Shown: piece by piece, positions 34,258 through 42,415 of the stretch
How the letters are laid out: each line of letters begins with the position of its first letter
Numbering within the stretch: the stretch's first letter is position 1
Assembly (NCBI GenBank): GCA_964636985.1
Contig: CAZWSX010000031.1
Coordinates: forward strand, 1 to 64,000
DNA: 64,000 nucleotides
Origin: CAZWSX01 sp964636985
GTDB lineage: Bacteria; Planctomycetota; Planctomycetia; Pirellulales; Pirellulaceae
Reading direction: 5' to 3'
Notes under the pieces: generated by a model
Databases searched by the model: none
Seen by the model: the letters and a program-made list of their open reading frames with translations, nothing else
Told to the model about the DNA's origin: nothing
Program-made: the position numbers and the translations under genes

Positions 34258-35171
34258 TGCGTTGGGGGCGTTTGAGCATCGCAGCCGCGGCAGCGTTGGT
34301 AATTGGCCAGGGCCTGGCGTTTCGGCCGGCACTTGGCCAGGATGCGGTCGCCGAAGTCGTCGAGGCCATCCAAGCAGTGGCCGGGGCACTTACGCCTGCT
34401 AAGGCAACCAACGACACGCCCACGGGCGGGCTGGCGGAGGCGTTCGCGGAACCTTTGCAACTGGGTGCGGTCGAGGGAAAGGTTGCTATCGACGATCCGG
34501 CGCTCAAGCGCCTTAAGCCGCTGCTGTTTCGCGAACTCACGTTTGTTCGGACCGTTTGCGATCTGCCGGTGGAACTGCGGGCCAAGGTGAAGGTCGCGGC
34601 CATTGAATCGTTAGCCGACCTCAAAAAAGCCCTTAAGGATCAAAACTGGCAGGATGGAGTCGTTTGGATCAACGCCACAGACGATCAGCGGAGCGATCCC
34701 ACCGATCCGATCCGCCAAAAGATTTTTGAAGTGCTCAAGCGCGAACTGCCGGCGGAGAAGTTCAGTGTCGTCGAAAAGGAATGGCAACATCGGCAAGAGT
34801 ACGAACGTGCGGCGACCGTCGCGGCGGCAATCTTTGTGATCGACGAGCGGATTCGCTTGGAGCAAAAGCAACAGGACGCTATCGGCAAAGCGATTGCCGA
34901 GAACTGGGAAAGTCGCTTCGGGACGTGGCGGATGCTGGCTCAGTACAACTGGGAGTATCTGCCCAACGTTCCCGACAAACTGATCAAGCCCCATCTGAGC
35001 GAAGAACAAGTGGAAGCTTGGAACGCGGCCCCGAAGCACATGGTTGGCATTGGCCTTGGCGAGGAGATGATCCCCGCCGACGAACTGTGGTGGGACGGCG
35101 TCGAAGAAGCCGCCAGCGACCTTTTGAAGGACTTGTTCGTCGATCGTGAAGCAGGCGCCAAAACGAATTAA
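34257..35171 (+). CDS. Exported protein of unknown function in the MoxR cluster
   Basis: 304 aa; its start overlaps the DUF4175 stop (TAATG). Signal peptide (RLSIAAAAALVIGQGLAF), then a largely helical soluble protein: CDLPVELRAKVKVAAIESLA, QEYERAATVAAAIFVIDERI, LEQKQQDAIGKAIAENWESR, PKHMVGIGLGEEMIPADELW. The helical spacing resembles the next gene, so both may be members of one planctomycete exported family. No named domain recognised. Translationally linked to the membrane complex genes upstream, so a periplasmic subunit or substrate is plausible. Confidence 0.65.
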   Translation: MRWGRLSIAAAAALVIGQGLAFRPALGQDAVAEVVEAIQAVAGALTPAKATNDTPTGGLAEAFAEPLQLGAVEGKVAIDDPALKRLKPLLFRELTFVRTVCDLPVELRAKVKVAAIESLADLKKALKDQNWQDGVVWINATDDQRSDPTDPIRQKIFEVLKRELPAEKFSVVEKEWQHRQEYERAATVAAAIFVIDERIRLEQKQQDAIGKAIAENWESRFGTWRMLAQYNWEYLPNVPDKLIKPHLSEEQVEAWNAAPKHMVGIGLGEEMIPADELWWDGVEEAASDLLKDLFVDREAGAKTN

Positions 35172-35175
35172 GACT

Positions 35176-36045
35176 ATGACGAGTCGACAACCAGGCCCGA
35201 TCCTCTTTGCCCGGCATCGCACGGTGTGGGGCCTGTTTGTCGTGGCGTGGGGGCTCGCATGGGGCCTGACGTGGACGCTGGCGCTGGGAGCGCCGGACGA
35301 CTTTGAAGTCGATCCGCGCGCCAAAGCTGCGAAAGGCAATCCGAATTTCCGCGGGAACTTCGTAATCACCCTCGAGCAAATGGAGAGCTGGGTTTTCAAT
35401 TCGGCGGGGCAGAATCGGCAGGGCTGGACTCGGAATTGCGAGAAAGGAATGAAAGCGCGGCTGGCTGAGATTGAGGCCACGGAACCATTCAGCGAGCAGC
35501 AGCGATCCGCACTCAAGCTGGCGATGCAGGGAGATATCGAACGAGTGCTGGCTCAGTTTGACAAGTTACTGGAAAAGCACCCTCCATCCGCGGACGCCGT
35601 CGACCAGGAGCAATACCAGGCCATCTATCAGGATCTCCAACCGCTGCGGCTGCGAGTTTCCAAGGGGATCTTTCGCAAGGACTCGCTCTTTGCCAAGGCG
35701 TTCCGGCAAATCGCAACGGAATCACAGTGGAACCGGCTGCAAGAACTGGAAAAGGAACGCCGCAAGAAGCGTTGGTTACTGGCCGTGCAACTCCTGGTCG
35801 TGCAGTTGGACCAGGCGTGTCCCATGCGCCACGAACAGCGGCAAGCGCTCACCAAAGTGCTTAGCGAACGAAACCCGCCCGTCATCGATGGGGAAGGAAA
35901 CTCGCTCTATATCGCGTATTCGGCGTTGGCGAGCACCCCCGCTGAGAAATGGAAGAAGATCTTCGACGATCGGCAGTTGCCGCGGCTGGAGAAACACATG
36001 GAGCGGTATCAAGGCGTGCAGATGTCGGAAGAAGCGGACGAGTAA
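35176..36045 (+). CDS. Exported or membrane-anchored helical protein in the MoxR cluster
   Basis: 289 aa from ATG 35176, 4 nt after the previous stop. A membrane segment (VWGLFVVAWGLAWGLTWTLA) is followed by an acidic, Lys/Glu/Gln-rich helical body: EPFSEQQRSALKLAMQGDIE, KDSLFAKAFRQIATESQWNR, LEKERRKKRWLLAVQLLVVQ, EQRQALTKVLSERNPPVIDG. Periodic hydrophobicity suggests a helical bundle. Shares the 'helix, EQR.AL' flavour of the preceding protein. No family recognised. The next gene starts 17 nt downstream. Confidence 0.65.
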   Translation: MTSRQPGPILFARHRTVWGLFVVAWGLAWGLTWTLALGAPDDFEVDPRAKAAKGNPNFRGNFVITLEQMESWVFNSAGQNRQGWTRNCEKGMKARLAEIEATEPFSEQQRSALKLAMQGDIERVLAQFDKLLEKHPPSADAVDQEQYQAIYQDLQPLRLRVSKGIFRKDSLFAKAFRQIATESQWNRLQELEKERRKKRWLLAVQLLVVQLDQACPMRHEQRQALTKVLSERNPPVIDGEGNSLYIAYSALASTPAEKWKKIFDDRQLPRLEKHMERYQGVQMSEEADE

Positions 36046-36062
36046 GTTTCGAGGGATCACCC

Positions 36063-37151
36063 ATGACGCAATGGAATCGACCACTCGCCGCGTGCCGGTG
36101 CGCATTGAACGCGTGCCTGGTGCTCGGGATTATGGCCGGCGTTGGTAATAGCACCGCGCGTGCGCAGCTGGCCAACATTCGCGTCGGCGAGGCCGTGCCC
36201 CGCGACGTCCGCGAGATATACGACCGCGGCCTGGCCTATCTCGCTTCGACTCAAACCGCTAACGGCGATTGGCCCGGATCGGGCGGCTACAACGGACCAG
36301 GCGTCACCGGCATGGCCGTGATGACGTTTCTCGCGTCAGGCGAGGACCCCAACTACGGCCCCTACAGCAACGTGATTCGCAAAGGCCTCCGCAACATCAT
36401 CCTGGGACAAGACGCCAGTACCGGATACCTGGCTTCGCAGAATGGCGGCATGTACGACCACGGCTTCGCGATGCTGGCTTTGGCCGAAGCCTACGGCACC
36501 GTCGACGATCGCGAACTGTGGGCGGGCGAGTCAAAGAAAAGCCGGTCGATCGGCCAGGCTCTCGAGTTGGCCGTTCGTTGCTCGATTACGTCGCAAAAGA
36601 AGAATCAATACGGCGGCTGGCGGTATTCGCCCGATGCCACCGATGCCGATACGTCGGTCAGCGGGGCGGTGATGGTGGGGCTGCTCGCCGCTCGGAATGC
36701 CGGCATCGAAGTTCCCGATGAAGTCGTCGACAAAGCGGTCAAGTATTTCACGTCGATGACGGATGAATCGGGGTTTGTCGGCTACTCGGGCGGCCTGGGA
36801 GGATTCGGCGAGTCGACCGCCCGCACGGCCATTGCCACGCTCGTCTACGCGGTCTCGCGCCGCAAGGATCTGCCGCAGTACAAGGCGACCATCAAGAAGT
36901 CGGTGGAGAGCATCGAGTCGACAGGGAACGATCACTACTTGGAATACACCCGCTATTACCAGGCGCAGGCGCTCTTTCAAGGCGACGTGATCGGCTGGGA
37001 AAAGTGGAACAAGCTGCTGATTCGGCAATTGAAGGACGCGCAAGCGGCTGACGGGAGTTTTCAATCGCAGTTCGGGCAATCGTGTGGCACGTCGCTCTCG
37101 CTGCTGGGACTGGCCCTGAACTACCGCTTCCTTCCCATTTACGAACGATAG
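36063..37151 (+). CDS. Exported squalene cyclase / prenyltransferase-type alpha-toroid protein
   Basis: 362 aa from ATG 36063. Signal peptide (CRCALNACLVLGIMAGVGN) then repeated alpha-alpha toroid motifs: RGLAYLASTQTANGDWPGSG, GLRNIILGQDASTGYLASQN, GGWRYSPDATDADTSVSGAV, ESGFVGYSGGLGGFGESTAR, QLKDAQAADGSFQSQFGQS. These match the QxxDGxW-like repeats of terpene cyclases and protein prenyltransferases. I do not see a DxDD or DDxxD catalytic motif in full (DATDAD is close), so a structural or binding role is as likely as cyclase activity. Exported, and embedded in the MoxR cluster; the next gene begins 9 nt later. Confidence 0.75.
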   Translation: MTQWNRPLAACRCALNACLVLGIMAGVGNSTARAQLANIRVGEAVPRDVREIYDRGLAYLASTQTANGDWPGSGGYNGPGVTGMAVMTFLASGEDPNYGPYSNVIRKGLRNIILGQDASTGYLASQNGGMYDHGFAMLALAEAYGTVDDRELWAGESKKSRSIGQALELAVRCSITSQKKNQYGGWRYSPDATDADTSVSGAVMVGLLAARNAGIEVPDEVVDKAVKYFTSMTDESGFVGYSGGLGGFGESTARTAIATLVYAVSRRKDLPQYKATIKKSVESIESTGNDHYLEYTRYYQAQALFQGDVIGWEKWNKLLIRQLKDAQAADGSFQSQFGQSCGTSLSLLGLALNYRFLPIYER

Positions 37152-37160
37152 AGGGTCGGC

Positions 37161-40100
37161 ATGAATCGTTCGATTTACGTTGCGGCTGTAGTGTGCGGGA
37201 TCGCATGGGTTTTCCTGGGTTCGCGCGCTTGCGTGGGTCAGGATGCGATTGCGGTCGATTTTGCGTTCGAAGTTGCTGAAGCCGAGGAAGGTGGGCAACC
37301 CAAGGCACAAGGCGCGGCAAAAGAGAAGACTACTGACGTTGTTACGACGACGGAGCCCTACATTCTTCGCTTGATCAACGGCGACTACATCGAAGGGCGG
37401 CCGGTAACGTCGCCTGACGGACAAAACAGGGCGAGCATCCTTTGGAAGTCGCCGCTCTTTCAGGAGTCGCTCCGGATCCCTTACGAGCGCGTGACCGCGA
37501 TCGTTTCGTCGTCGCCTGAGGTGGTCGCTGCGGGTTTGCCTGCAAAGTATCGGCTGGAACTCAACGGCGGCGATGTCTTGTTTGGCGATTTGATTTCGTT
37601 CGACCAGGAAAAATTGGTGCTGGCCGAGAGCGACTCGCGACAAGTTCAAATTGCCACGAGCGCCGTTCGAAAGATTTCGCTCACCGAAGGGGTACCGGGC
37701 GTCGACTGCGTTGGCGTGGGGTTGTTCAAACATTGGAAAACGTCGGGCACCAAGAATGCGTGGCACGAGGACGCCGGCGTTCTGTCGTCCAAATCGATCG
37801 ATGCGGTCGCTCGTCGAAGCGTCGGCTTTCATCCGCAATCGCGCGTGGAATTGCAGCTCTCGTGGAAAGTGAAACCCAGCTTCACCATTGGCTTAATGGC
37901 TCAGCCTGGCGATGCGGGGGGAAGTCAGGCCTATCGGCTGGAAGCGTGGCGCGGGCAACTTGCCTTGGTGCGAGAATCGATCGACGAGGCCGCGATCGCC
38001 GTGGTCCAAGCGAATTTGCCCGATGCAGGCGAGTTGGCTCTGCAAATCTTGATCGATCACGAAAAGGGACAGGCCTTCGTGCTGGCCAGCGATGGCCGCA
38101 AGCTGGCGGAACTCGTCGTCAAACCGGAGTCGGAAACGAAGACCAACAAAGTTCCCAAGGGGAAAGTGAACCGCATTTTTGCCGGGCAGTTCTCACCGCC
38201 CGCGAATTCCGGCACGGCCACCGCAAAAGGCAAGCCGGTTGGAAGCGACATCGTGCTGGCCGATTTCTCGAACAGCGTGCGGCTGGAGTCTCTGCGCGTC
38301 AGCAGTTGGACGGGGACCCTGGATGTGGCTATCGATGCCGCGAGCAAGTATCTGGTTCGAACCACCGATGGCCGCCGGCTGGCGGCTGACTCGATCGAGT
38401 TCAAACCGGGCACCAACGAGTTCACGATGACAAACGCTCAAGGCCCCACGGCGCTCGCGCTGGCAAACGTTCAAGAGATCGCGCGGCAGCCCGACGCCGA
38501 CGACGGTGCGGGGCGCTCCTTCGTGACGCAGTTCCGTTCGGGCGCAAAAATCAGCGGCGAGTTGGAACGCGTTGACGACCGCCAGGTGTGGCTCAAGCGG
38601 CCTGGATTGCTGGAAGCCTATCCGTGTGACATCCAGTCGCTCGTTTCGATCCGGCGGGCCGTCTCTCCTGAGATCCCCAAAGACCTTGCGGCAAAGCCGC
38701 GATTGGAATTGGACGGCGTCGTCCTTCACGGCCAATTGACCGACTCGACCGCGGGCGGCCCACTCCGCTGGCAGGCGGATGGCTGCGAGGATAGCGTCGC
38801 GCTGCAGCCCGGGCTCAGCGGACGGATCGTCCTTAACGATCGGCCTCCCCCTGCGAAGAAGACCCCCGCGAACACTCCGCAGCCGGCGGGAGTAGTGACA
38901 CAGATAACGCGCGTGTTCGGGCTAGGCGGTCGCCCGTCGAGTGGCACCAAGAATGCAGCATCGGCCAATCCGGCGCTGGTGCACTTGCGCGAGGGGGATG
39001 TGATTCCCTGCAAGGTGAAACAAATCGGCGAGCGCGGCGTGGAAATCGAATCGACGTTGGTGGCCGCGACGCTCATTCCGCACGAGAAGATCCGAGTCGT
39101 GGAGTTCGATACCAGGGCGGGAGCGATAGGCATTCCCAAGGACAAGAAGGACCGGCTCTTAATGTTGCCGCGGGCCCAGCGGAACAACGCTCCGACGCAC
39201 CTGGTTCGCTCCATGCGGGGCGACTATTTGCGGGGACGGCTGGTGAGCTTGGACGATTCGAATCTCACGGTCGATCTGCGGCTGGAAACGCAAGTGATCC
39301 CAATCGATCGCGTGGCCCGCGTCATTTGGCTGCATAAGGACGAAACAGCGCAAACGAACGCGCCGGCGCCAAGGGCTCCTATTGCTGGGCTTCCAGGCGA
39401 GCGCACGCAAGTTGTCTTTCCCGACGGGAACCGGCTTTCGTTCCAGGCCGAAAACTTCGCCGATGGAACGCTGCACGGCACTAGTTCGCTGCTGGGCGCG
39501 ATTCATGCCAAAGTAGGCGAGGTCGATCGGATCCTGTTTGGCACGGCAATCGATAGGGAAGCGAGCGAGCTGCCGTTCCACTCGTGGAAGCTGCGAGCCG
39601 CGCCGGACCCGCTCGATGTGACATCCGATTCGTCGAGCGACGCCGGCCCGGCTCCGGGGAGCGAATCGCCACTGGTCGGCAAGCCCGCGCCTAATTTCGA
39701 GCTCGATCTGCTCGATGGAAGCAAGTTCGAATTGCACAAGCTGCGCGGCAAGGTCGTGGTGCTCGACTTCTGGGCGACCTGGTGCGGGCCTTGTTTGCGC
39801 TCGACGCCCCTGGTCGAGAAAGTCACCAGCGAGGCAGGCGACGACGTGCAACTGATCGCCGTCAACTTGCAGGAGACGCCTGCGAAGATCCAGAAACTCC
39901 TCGACCGCTTGGAACTGAAATTGACGACAGCGTTGGATAAGGATGGCTTAGTCGCCGAAAAATACGGCGCGACCTCGATTCCCCACATCGTCGTGATCGA
40001 CCGCGAGGGAACGGTCGCTCGCGTGTACGAAGGAGTAAGCAGCGACTTCGAGCAGAAGCTACGAACGGCACTCAAGACAGTCGCAGGCGGCAAGCCGGAA

Positions 40101-40202
40101 GCGGACAAGCCCGCTGAAACGTCGGCCAAGCCCGAAGCCAAGGCGGATGAAGTGAAGAAGGACGAAACTAAAAGCGACGAAGCGAAAGCCGCGTCCCAGT
40201 AG
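37161..40202 (+). CDS. Multi-repeat exported protein with C-terminal TlpA-like thioredoxin domain
   Basis: 1013 aa. After the signal peptide, several modules share the pattern 'L.nGd.l.G.l' (YILRLINGDYIEGRPVTS; YRLELNGGDVLFGDLIS; FVTQFRSGAKISGELERV; LVHLREGDVIPCKVKQIG; HLVRSMRGDYLRGRLVSL; QVVFPDGNRLSFQAENF). Between the second and third lies a jelly-roll-like region (VELQLSWKVKPSFTIGLMAQ). From about residue 838 a TlpA-like domain follows, GKPAPNFELDLLDGSKFEL, with the redox site FWATWCGPC near 872 and the cis-Pro strand ATSIPHIVVIDREG. The tail is Lys/Glu/Ala-rich. Probably a periplasmic thiol-redox protein on a large scaffold. Last gene of the cluster. Confidence 0.8.
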   Translation: MNRSIYVAAVVCGIAWVFLGSRACVGQDAIAVDFAFEVAEAEEGGQPKAQGAAKEKTTDVVTTTEPYILRLINGDYIEGRPVTSPDGQNRASILWKSPLFQESLRIPYERVTAIVSSSPEVVAAGLPAKYRLELNGGDVLFGDLISFDQEKLVLAESDSRQVQIATSAVRKISLTEGVPGVDCVGVGLFKHWKTSGTKNAWHEDAGVLSSKSIDAVARRSVGFHPQSRVELQLSWKVKPSFTIGLMAQPGDAGGSQAYRLEAWRGQLALVRESIDEAAIAVVQANLPDAGELALQILIDHEKGQAFVLASDGRKLAELVVKPESETKTNKVPKGKVNRIFAGQFSPPANSGTATAKGKPVGSDIVLADFSNSVRLESLRVSSWTGTLDVAIDAASKYLVRTTDGRRLAADSIEFKPGTNEFTMTNAQGPTALALANVQEIARQPDADDGAGRSFVTQFRSGAKISGELERVDDRQVWLKRPGLLEAYPCDIQSLVSIRRAVSPEIPKDLAAKPRLELDGVVLHGQLTDSTAGGPLRWQADGCEDSVALQPGLSGRIVLNDRPPPAKKTPANTPQPAGVVTQITRVFGLGGRPSSGTKNAASANPALVHLREGDVIPCKVKQIGERGVEIESTLVAATLIPHEKIRVVEFDTRAGAIGIPKDKKDRLLMLPRAQRNNAPTHLVRSMRGDYLRGRLVSLDDSNLTVDLRLETQVIPIDRVARVIWLHKDETAQTNAPAPRAPIAGLPGERTQVVFPDGNRLSFQAENFADGTLHGTSSLLGAIHAKVGEVDRILFGTAIDREASELPFHSWKLRAAPDPLDVTSDSSSDAGPAPGSESPLVGKPAPNFELDLLDGSKFELHKLRGKVVVLDFWATWCGPCLRSTPLVEKVTSEAGDDVQLIAVNLQETPAKIQKLLDRLELKLTTALDKDGLVAEKYGATSIPHIVVIDREGTVARVYEGVSSDFEQKLRTALKTVAGGKPEADKPAETSAKPEAKADEVKKDETKSDEAKAASQ

Positions 40203-40497
40203 TTCAGCGCTACTTTCCGTCGCTCTTAGTTCTCTCCGTGGCCTCGGTGTTTCTGTGTTTTTTTCTTCCAGATGTTGAAACACAGAGGACACAGAGATCA
40301 TGGAGAAAACAACAAGTTAAGAACAACGTCTTTCCGACTTCGCAAATCACAAGTCAACAATCATCAATCAATTAATCAACTTTCCAAAGTGCATTTGCTT
40401 TCTCCCCCATTCTCCCCTTCGCCCCCTCCCCCCTTCTTGCATCACTATCCGCACCTCTCCCGGGTCTCCGCGGTGAATTCCCCAGCTTGAACGATCG
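40203..40497. other. Intergenic region with repeats, convergent
   Basis: No gene seen. It lies between the convergent multi-repeat thioredoxin and DUF1501 genes and is filled by an inverted pair of CTCTGTG-type blocks (about 40229-40260 and 40276-40302), the AT-rich block and a polypyrimidine tract. Confidence 0.6.
40276..40440 (-). repeat. Composite intergenic repeat, copy 6 (minus orientation)
   Basis: Read on the minus strand the order is polypurine tract (40440-40398), AT-rich block (40380-40338, TTGATTAATTGATTGATGAT and GATTTGCGAAG) and TCTCTGTGTCCTCTGTG (40302-40276). This is the same order as copies 2 and 4. A further forward CCGGGTCTCCGCGGTGAA lies at 40459-40478, close to the DUF1501 stop. 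Confidence 0.6.
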
Positions 40498-41991
40498 CTA
40501 TGCAATGATCGCGTCGATCGGTTTGCCGTGGTCGATGTCGAGGCGTTTGCGGCCGGGCAATTCCATTCTGCGGGAATCGAGCCCCAGTTGCTTGAGAATG
40601 GTCGCGTGGATGTCGGTGACGTAGTGGCGGTTCTCGACGGCATGGAAGCCGATTTCGTCGGTAGCGCCGTGGACGACTCCTCCTTTGATTCCTCCGCCAG
40701 CCATCCAGATGCTGAAGCCGAAAATGTGGTGGTCGCGGCCGTCCGAGCCCTGCGAGCCGGGCGTGCGGCCGAACTCGGTAGCGAAGACGACTAGCGTTTC
40801 GTCGAGCAATCCGCGGCGGGCCAGGTCTTGCAGCAGCGCGGCCACCGGCTGATCGACCGCCTTGGTGTTGCCTTCGTGATTTCCCTTGAGGCCACCGTGG
40901 GCGTCCCAACTTCCAGCGCCGCCGGCGCCGTGCTGGACTTGGATGAAGCGAACTCCGCGCTCCACCAGCCGCCGCGCGGCCAGCATCTGCATGGCGAAGT
41001 CGCGGCAGTGGGGAACGTCGATCCCGTAGAGGGCTTTGGTCTCGGCGGTTTCGGTCGAGAAGTCGACGGCCTCCGGAACCGATCGCTGCATCCGGAAGGC
41101 GAGTTCGTACGAGGCGATCCGGGCCGCGAGGGCCGCGTCGCGCGGCGACTCGCCGCTCTTGAGCGTGTGAAGCCGCTTGAGCAGGTCGATGCCGACTTCC
41201 TTGGCTTGCGGCGAGACGGGTCGTTCAGGGCGGCTGAAATCGAGCGGGTTATTCGGATCGACGCGGAGCGGCACGGCGTCGTGCGCCGGGCCTAAGTAGT
41301 GGCCATCCTTCTTGTTCCAGTACTCGCGATTGCCGATCGAGATGTACTGCGGCAGGTCGTCGTTGAGCGAACCGAGCCCGTAGTGGACCCACGCGCCCAG
41401 GTTAGGGAAGTCGCCGTCGTTTTGATGGCGGCCGGAGTGGAACTGCGTTTGCGCGCCGTGGTTGCTGTCGGTGGTCCACATCGAGCGCACGATCGCCAGG
41501 CGATCGACTTGCCCGGCGATGTGAGGGAACCAGTCGCTAATCTCGATGCCGCTTTCGCCGTGCTTCTGGAAGCCGATTTGCAGCGGGTAAAGCGTGTTCC
41601 GCTGGTTGCCGTTGCCGTCGGGCACGACCAGCCGCTCGATCGCGAGTCGCTTCGGATTTTGCACGTCGGCGAAAGGAGTTTCGGCAATCGTCTTGCCAGC
41701 ATACTGAGTGAGCATCGGCTTGGGATCGAAACTCTCCATGTGGCTCATGCCGCCGTTCATGAAGAGCCAGATTACGCTTTTGGCCTTCGGCGCGAAGTGA
41801 GGCTTACCGTCGGGCGGAACCCACGCGGCCTCGCTGCTAACCCCATCTCGCTGGAGCATTGCGCCTAGCGCCAAGCTTGCAAACGCAAGCTGTGAGTGCC
41901 CTAAGAAAGCACGGCGGTTGCAGCAGGCGGGGACGAAGGGGAGATGGGGCGAGGGGGAGATGGGGGGAAGGGGAGTCAAGGGATCACCCAC
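40498..41991 (-). CDS. DUF1501 protein with repeat-derived N-terminus
   Basis: 497 aa from GTG 41991. DUF1501 landmarks: KSVIWLFMNGGMSHMESFDP, VDRLAIVRSMWTTDSNHGAQ, GVRFIQVQHGAGGAGSWDAH, LVVFATEFGRTPGSQG and FGFSIWMAGGGIKGG. The first ~18 residues (PLTPLPPISPSPHLPF) are encoded by the polypurine tract at 41930-41976, just before the Tat-like NRRAFLGHSQLAFASLAL. The native start was therefore probably lost or displaced, and the true start may be nearer the NRRAFL motif, where I see no strong start codon. The start overlaps the end of the four-helix-bundle gene by 16 nt. Confidence 0.8.
   Translation of the reverse strand: MGDPLTPLPPISPSPHLPFVPACCNRRAFLGHSQLAFASLALGAMLQRDGVSSEAAWVPPDGKPHFAPKAKSVIWLFMNGGMSHMESFDPKPMLTQYAGKTIAETPFADVQNPKRLAIERLVVPDGNGNQRNTLYPLQIGFQKHGESGIEISDWFPHIAGQVDRLAIVRSMWTTDSNHGAQTQFHSGRHQNDGDFPNLGAWVHYGLGSLNDDLPQYISIGNREYWNKKDGHYLGPAHDAVPLRVDPNNPLDFSRPERPVSPQAKEVGIDLLKRLHTLKSGESPRDAALAARIASYELAFRMQRSVPEAVDFSTETAETKALYGIDVPHCRDFAMQMLAARRLVERGVRFIQVQHGAGGAGSWDAHGGLKGNHEGNTKAVDQPVAALLQDLARRGLLDETLVVFATEFGRTPGSQGSDGRDHHIFGFSIWMAGGGIKGGVVHGATDEIGFHAVENRHYVTDIHATILKQLGLDSRRMELPGRKRLDIDHGKPIDAIIA
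41930..41976 (+). repeat. Polypurine tract, left boundary of the four-helix-bundle gene
   Basis: G/A-only or nearly so on the plus strand (GGGGAGATGGGGCGAGGGGG and a second GAGATGGGGGGAAGGGG). It is the inverted counterpart of the tract at 42376-42411. Confidence 0.7.
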
Positions 41992-42368
41992 TTGTTGGAT
42001 TGGTGGATCATTTTAACGAGCATGCCGATGACCTCGTCATACTCTTTGTAAAGTCGTGTGGCGATCTTCTTATCGAGGTAGTCGCATGCTACGGCATACT
42101 GAAGCCAGACTTGCGTTTCGGCAGCCTCTGCTTCGCTATCCGATAGTTTACTGGCAAATGCCGCCTCGTATCGACGTTTTCTCCATGCTTCGGCGATGTT
42201 CGCGGAAACCGACCGTGACGCTCGCCTAAGTTGATCGACGAGCGAATATCGCTCTTCTTTCGGAAACTCCTTCGAAAGACGAAACACCTTCATCGACAAC
42301 TCAAACGCCTTCACGTAAACATCGAGTTGCGTGTGCCGAGTCAATCGAAGTATCTGTGTTGCCCCCAT
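41976..42368 (-). CDS. Four-helix-bundle protein of the S23 / bAvd superfamily
   Basis: 130 aa from ATG 42368; an in-frame ATG at 42419 would add 17 residues encoded by the purine tract. The family core is clear: LDVYVKAFELSMKVFRLSKE, FPKEERYSLVDQLRRASRSV, SANIAEAWRKRRYEAAFASK, EAAETQVWLQYAVACDYLDK. This is the 23S rRNA intervening-sequence protein family (TIGR02436-like), fold-related to Avd proteins of diversity-generating retroelements. Function unknown for stand-alone members. No reverse transcriptase or variable repeat is nearby. The gene is bracketed by inverted polypurine tracts and splits a DUF1553/DUF1501 pair, which suggests insertion as a unit. Confidence 0.85.
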   Translation of the reverse strand: MGATQILRLTRHTQLDVYVKAFELSMKVFRLSKEFPKEERYSLVDQLRRASRSVSANIAEAWRKRRYEAAFASKLSDSEAEAAETQVWLQYAVACDYLDKKIATRLYKEYDEVIGMLVKMIHQSNKWVIP

Positions 42369-42375
42369 TCGCCTT

Positions 42376-42411
42376 GCTCCCCCTCTCCCCGTCTCCCCTT
42401 CTCCCCCCTCG
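42376..42411 (-). repeat. Polypurine tract (minus strand), right boundary of the four-helix-bundle gene
   Basis: C/T-rich on the plus strand (CCCTCTCCCCGTCTCCCC then TTCTCCCCCCTC). On the minus strand it is GAGGGGGGAGAAGGGGAG, an imperfect inverted match to the tract at 41930-41976. Confidence 0.7.
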
Positions 42412-42415
42412 TATT

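Noticed and set aside
36063..37151. Active squalene-hopene cyclase
   Set aside because: Repeats fit the toroid fold, but the protein is short, exported and lacks a clear DxDD motif, so I call only the fold.
116..40485. CRISPR array suggested by the repeated AT-rich blocks
   Set aside because: The copies are kilobases apart, lie in both orientations and have no regular spacers or cas genes.
41976..42368. Diversity-generating retroelement suggested by the Avd-like four-helix-bundle protein
   Set aside because: No reverse transcriptase, template repeat or variable repeat is visible within the flanking genes. The protein fits the stand-alone S23-type group.
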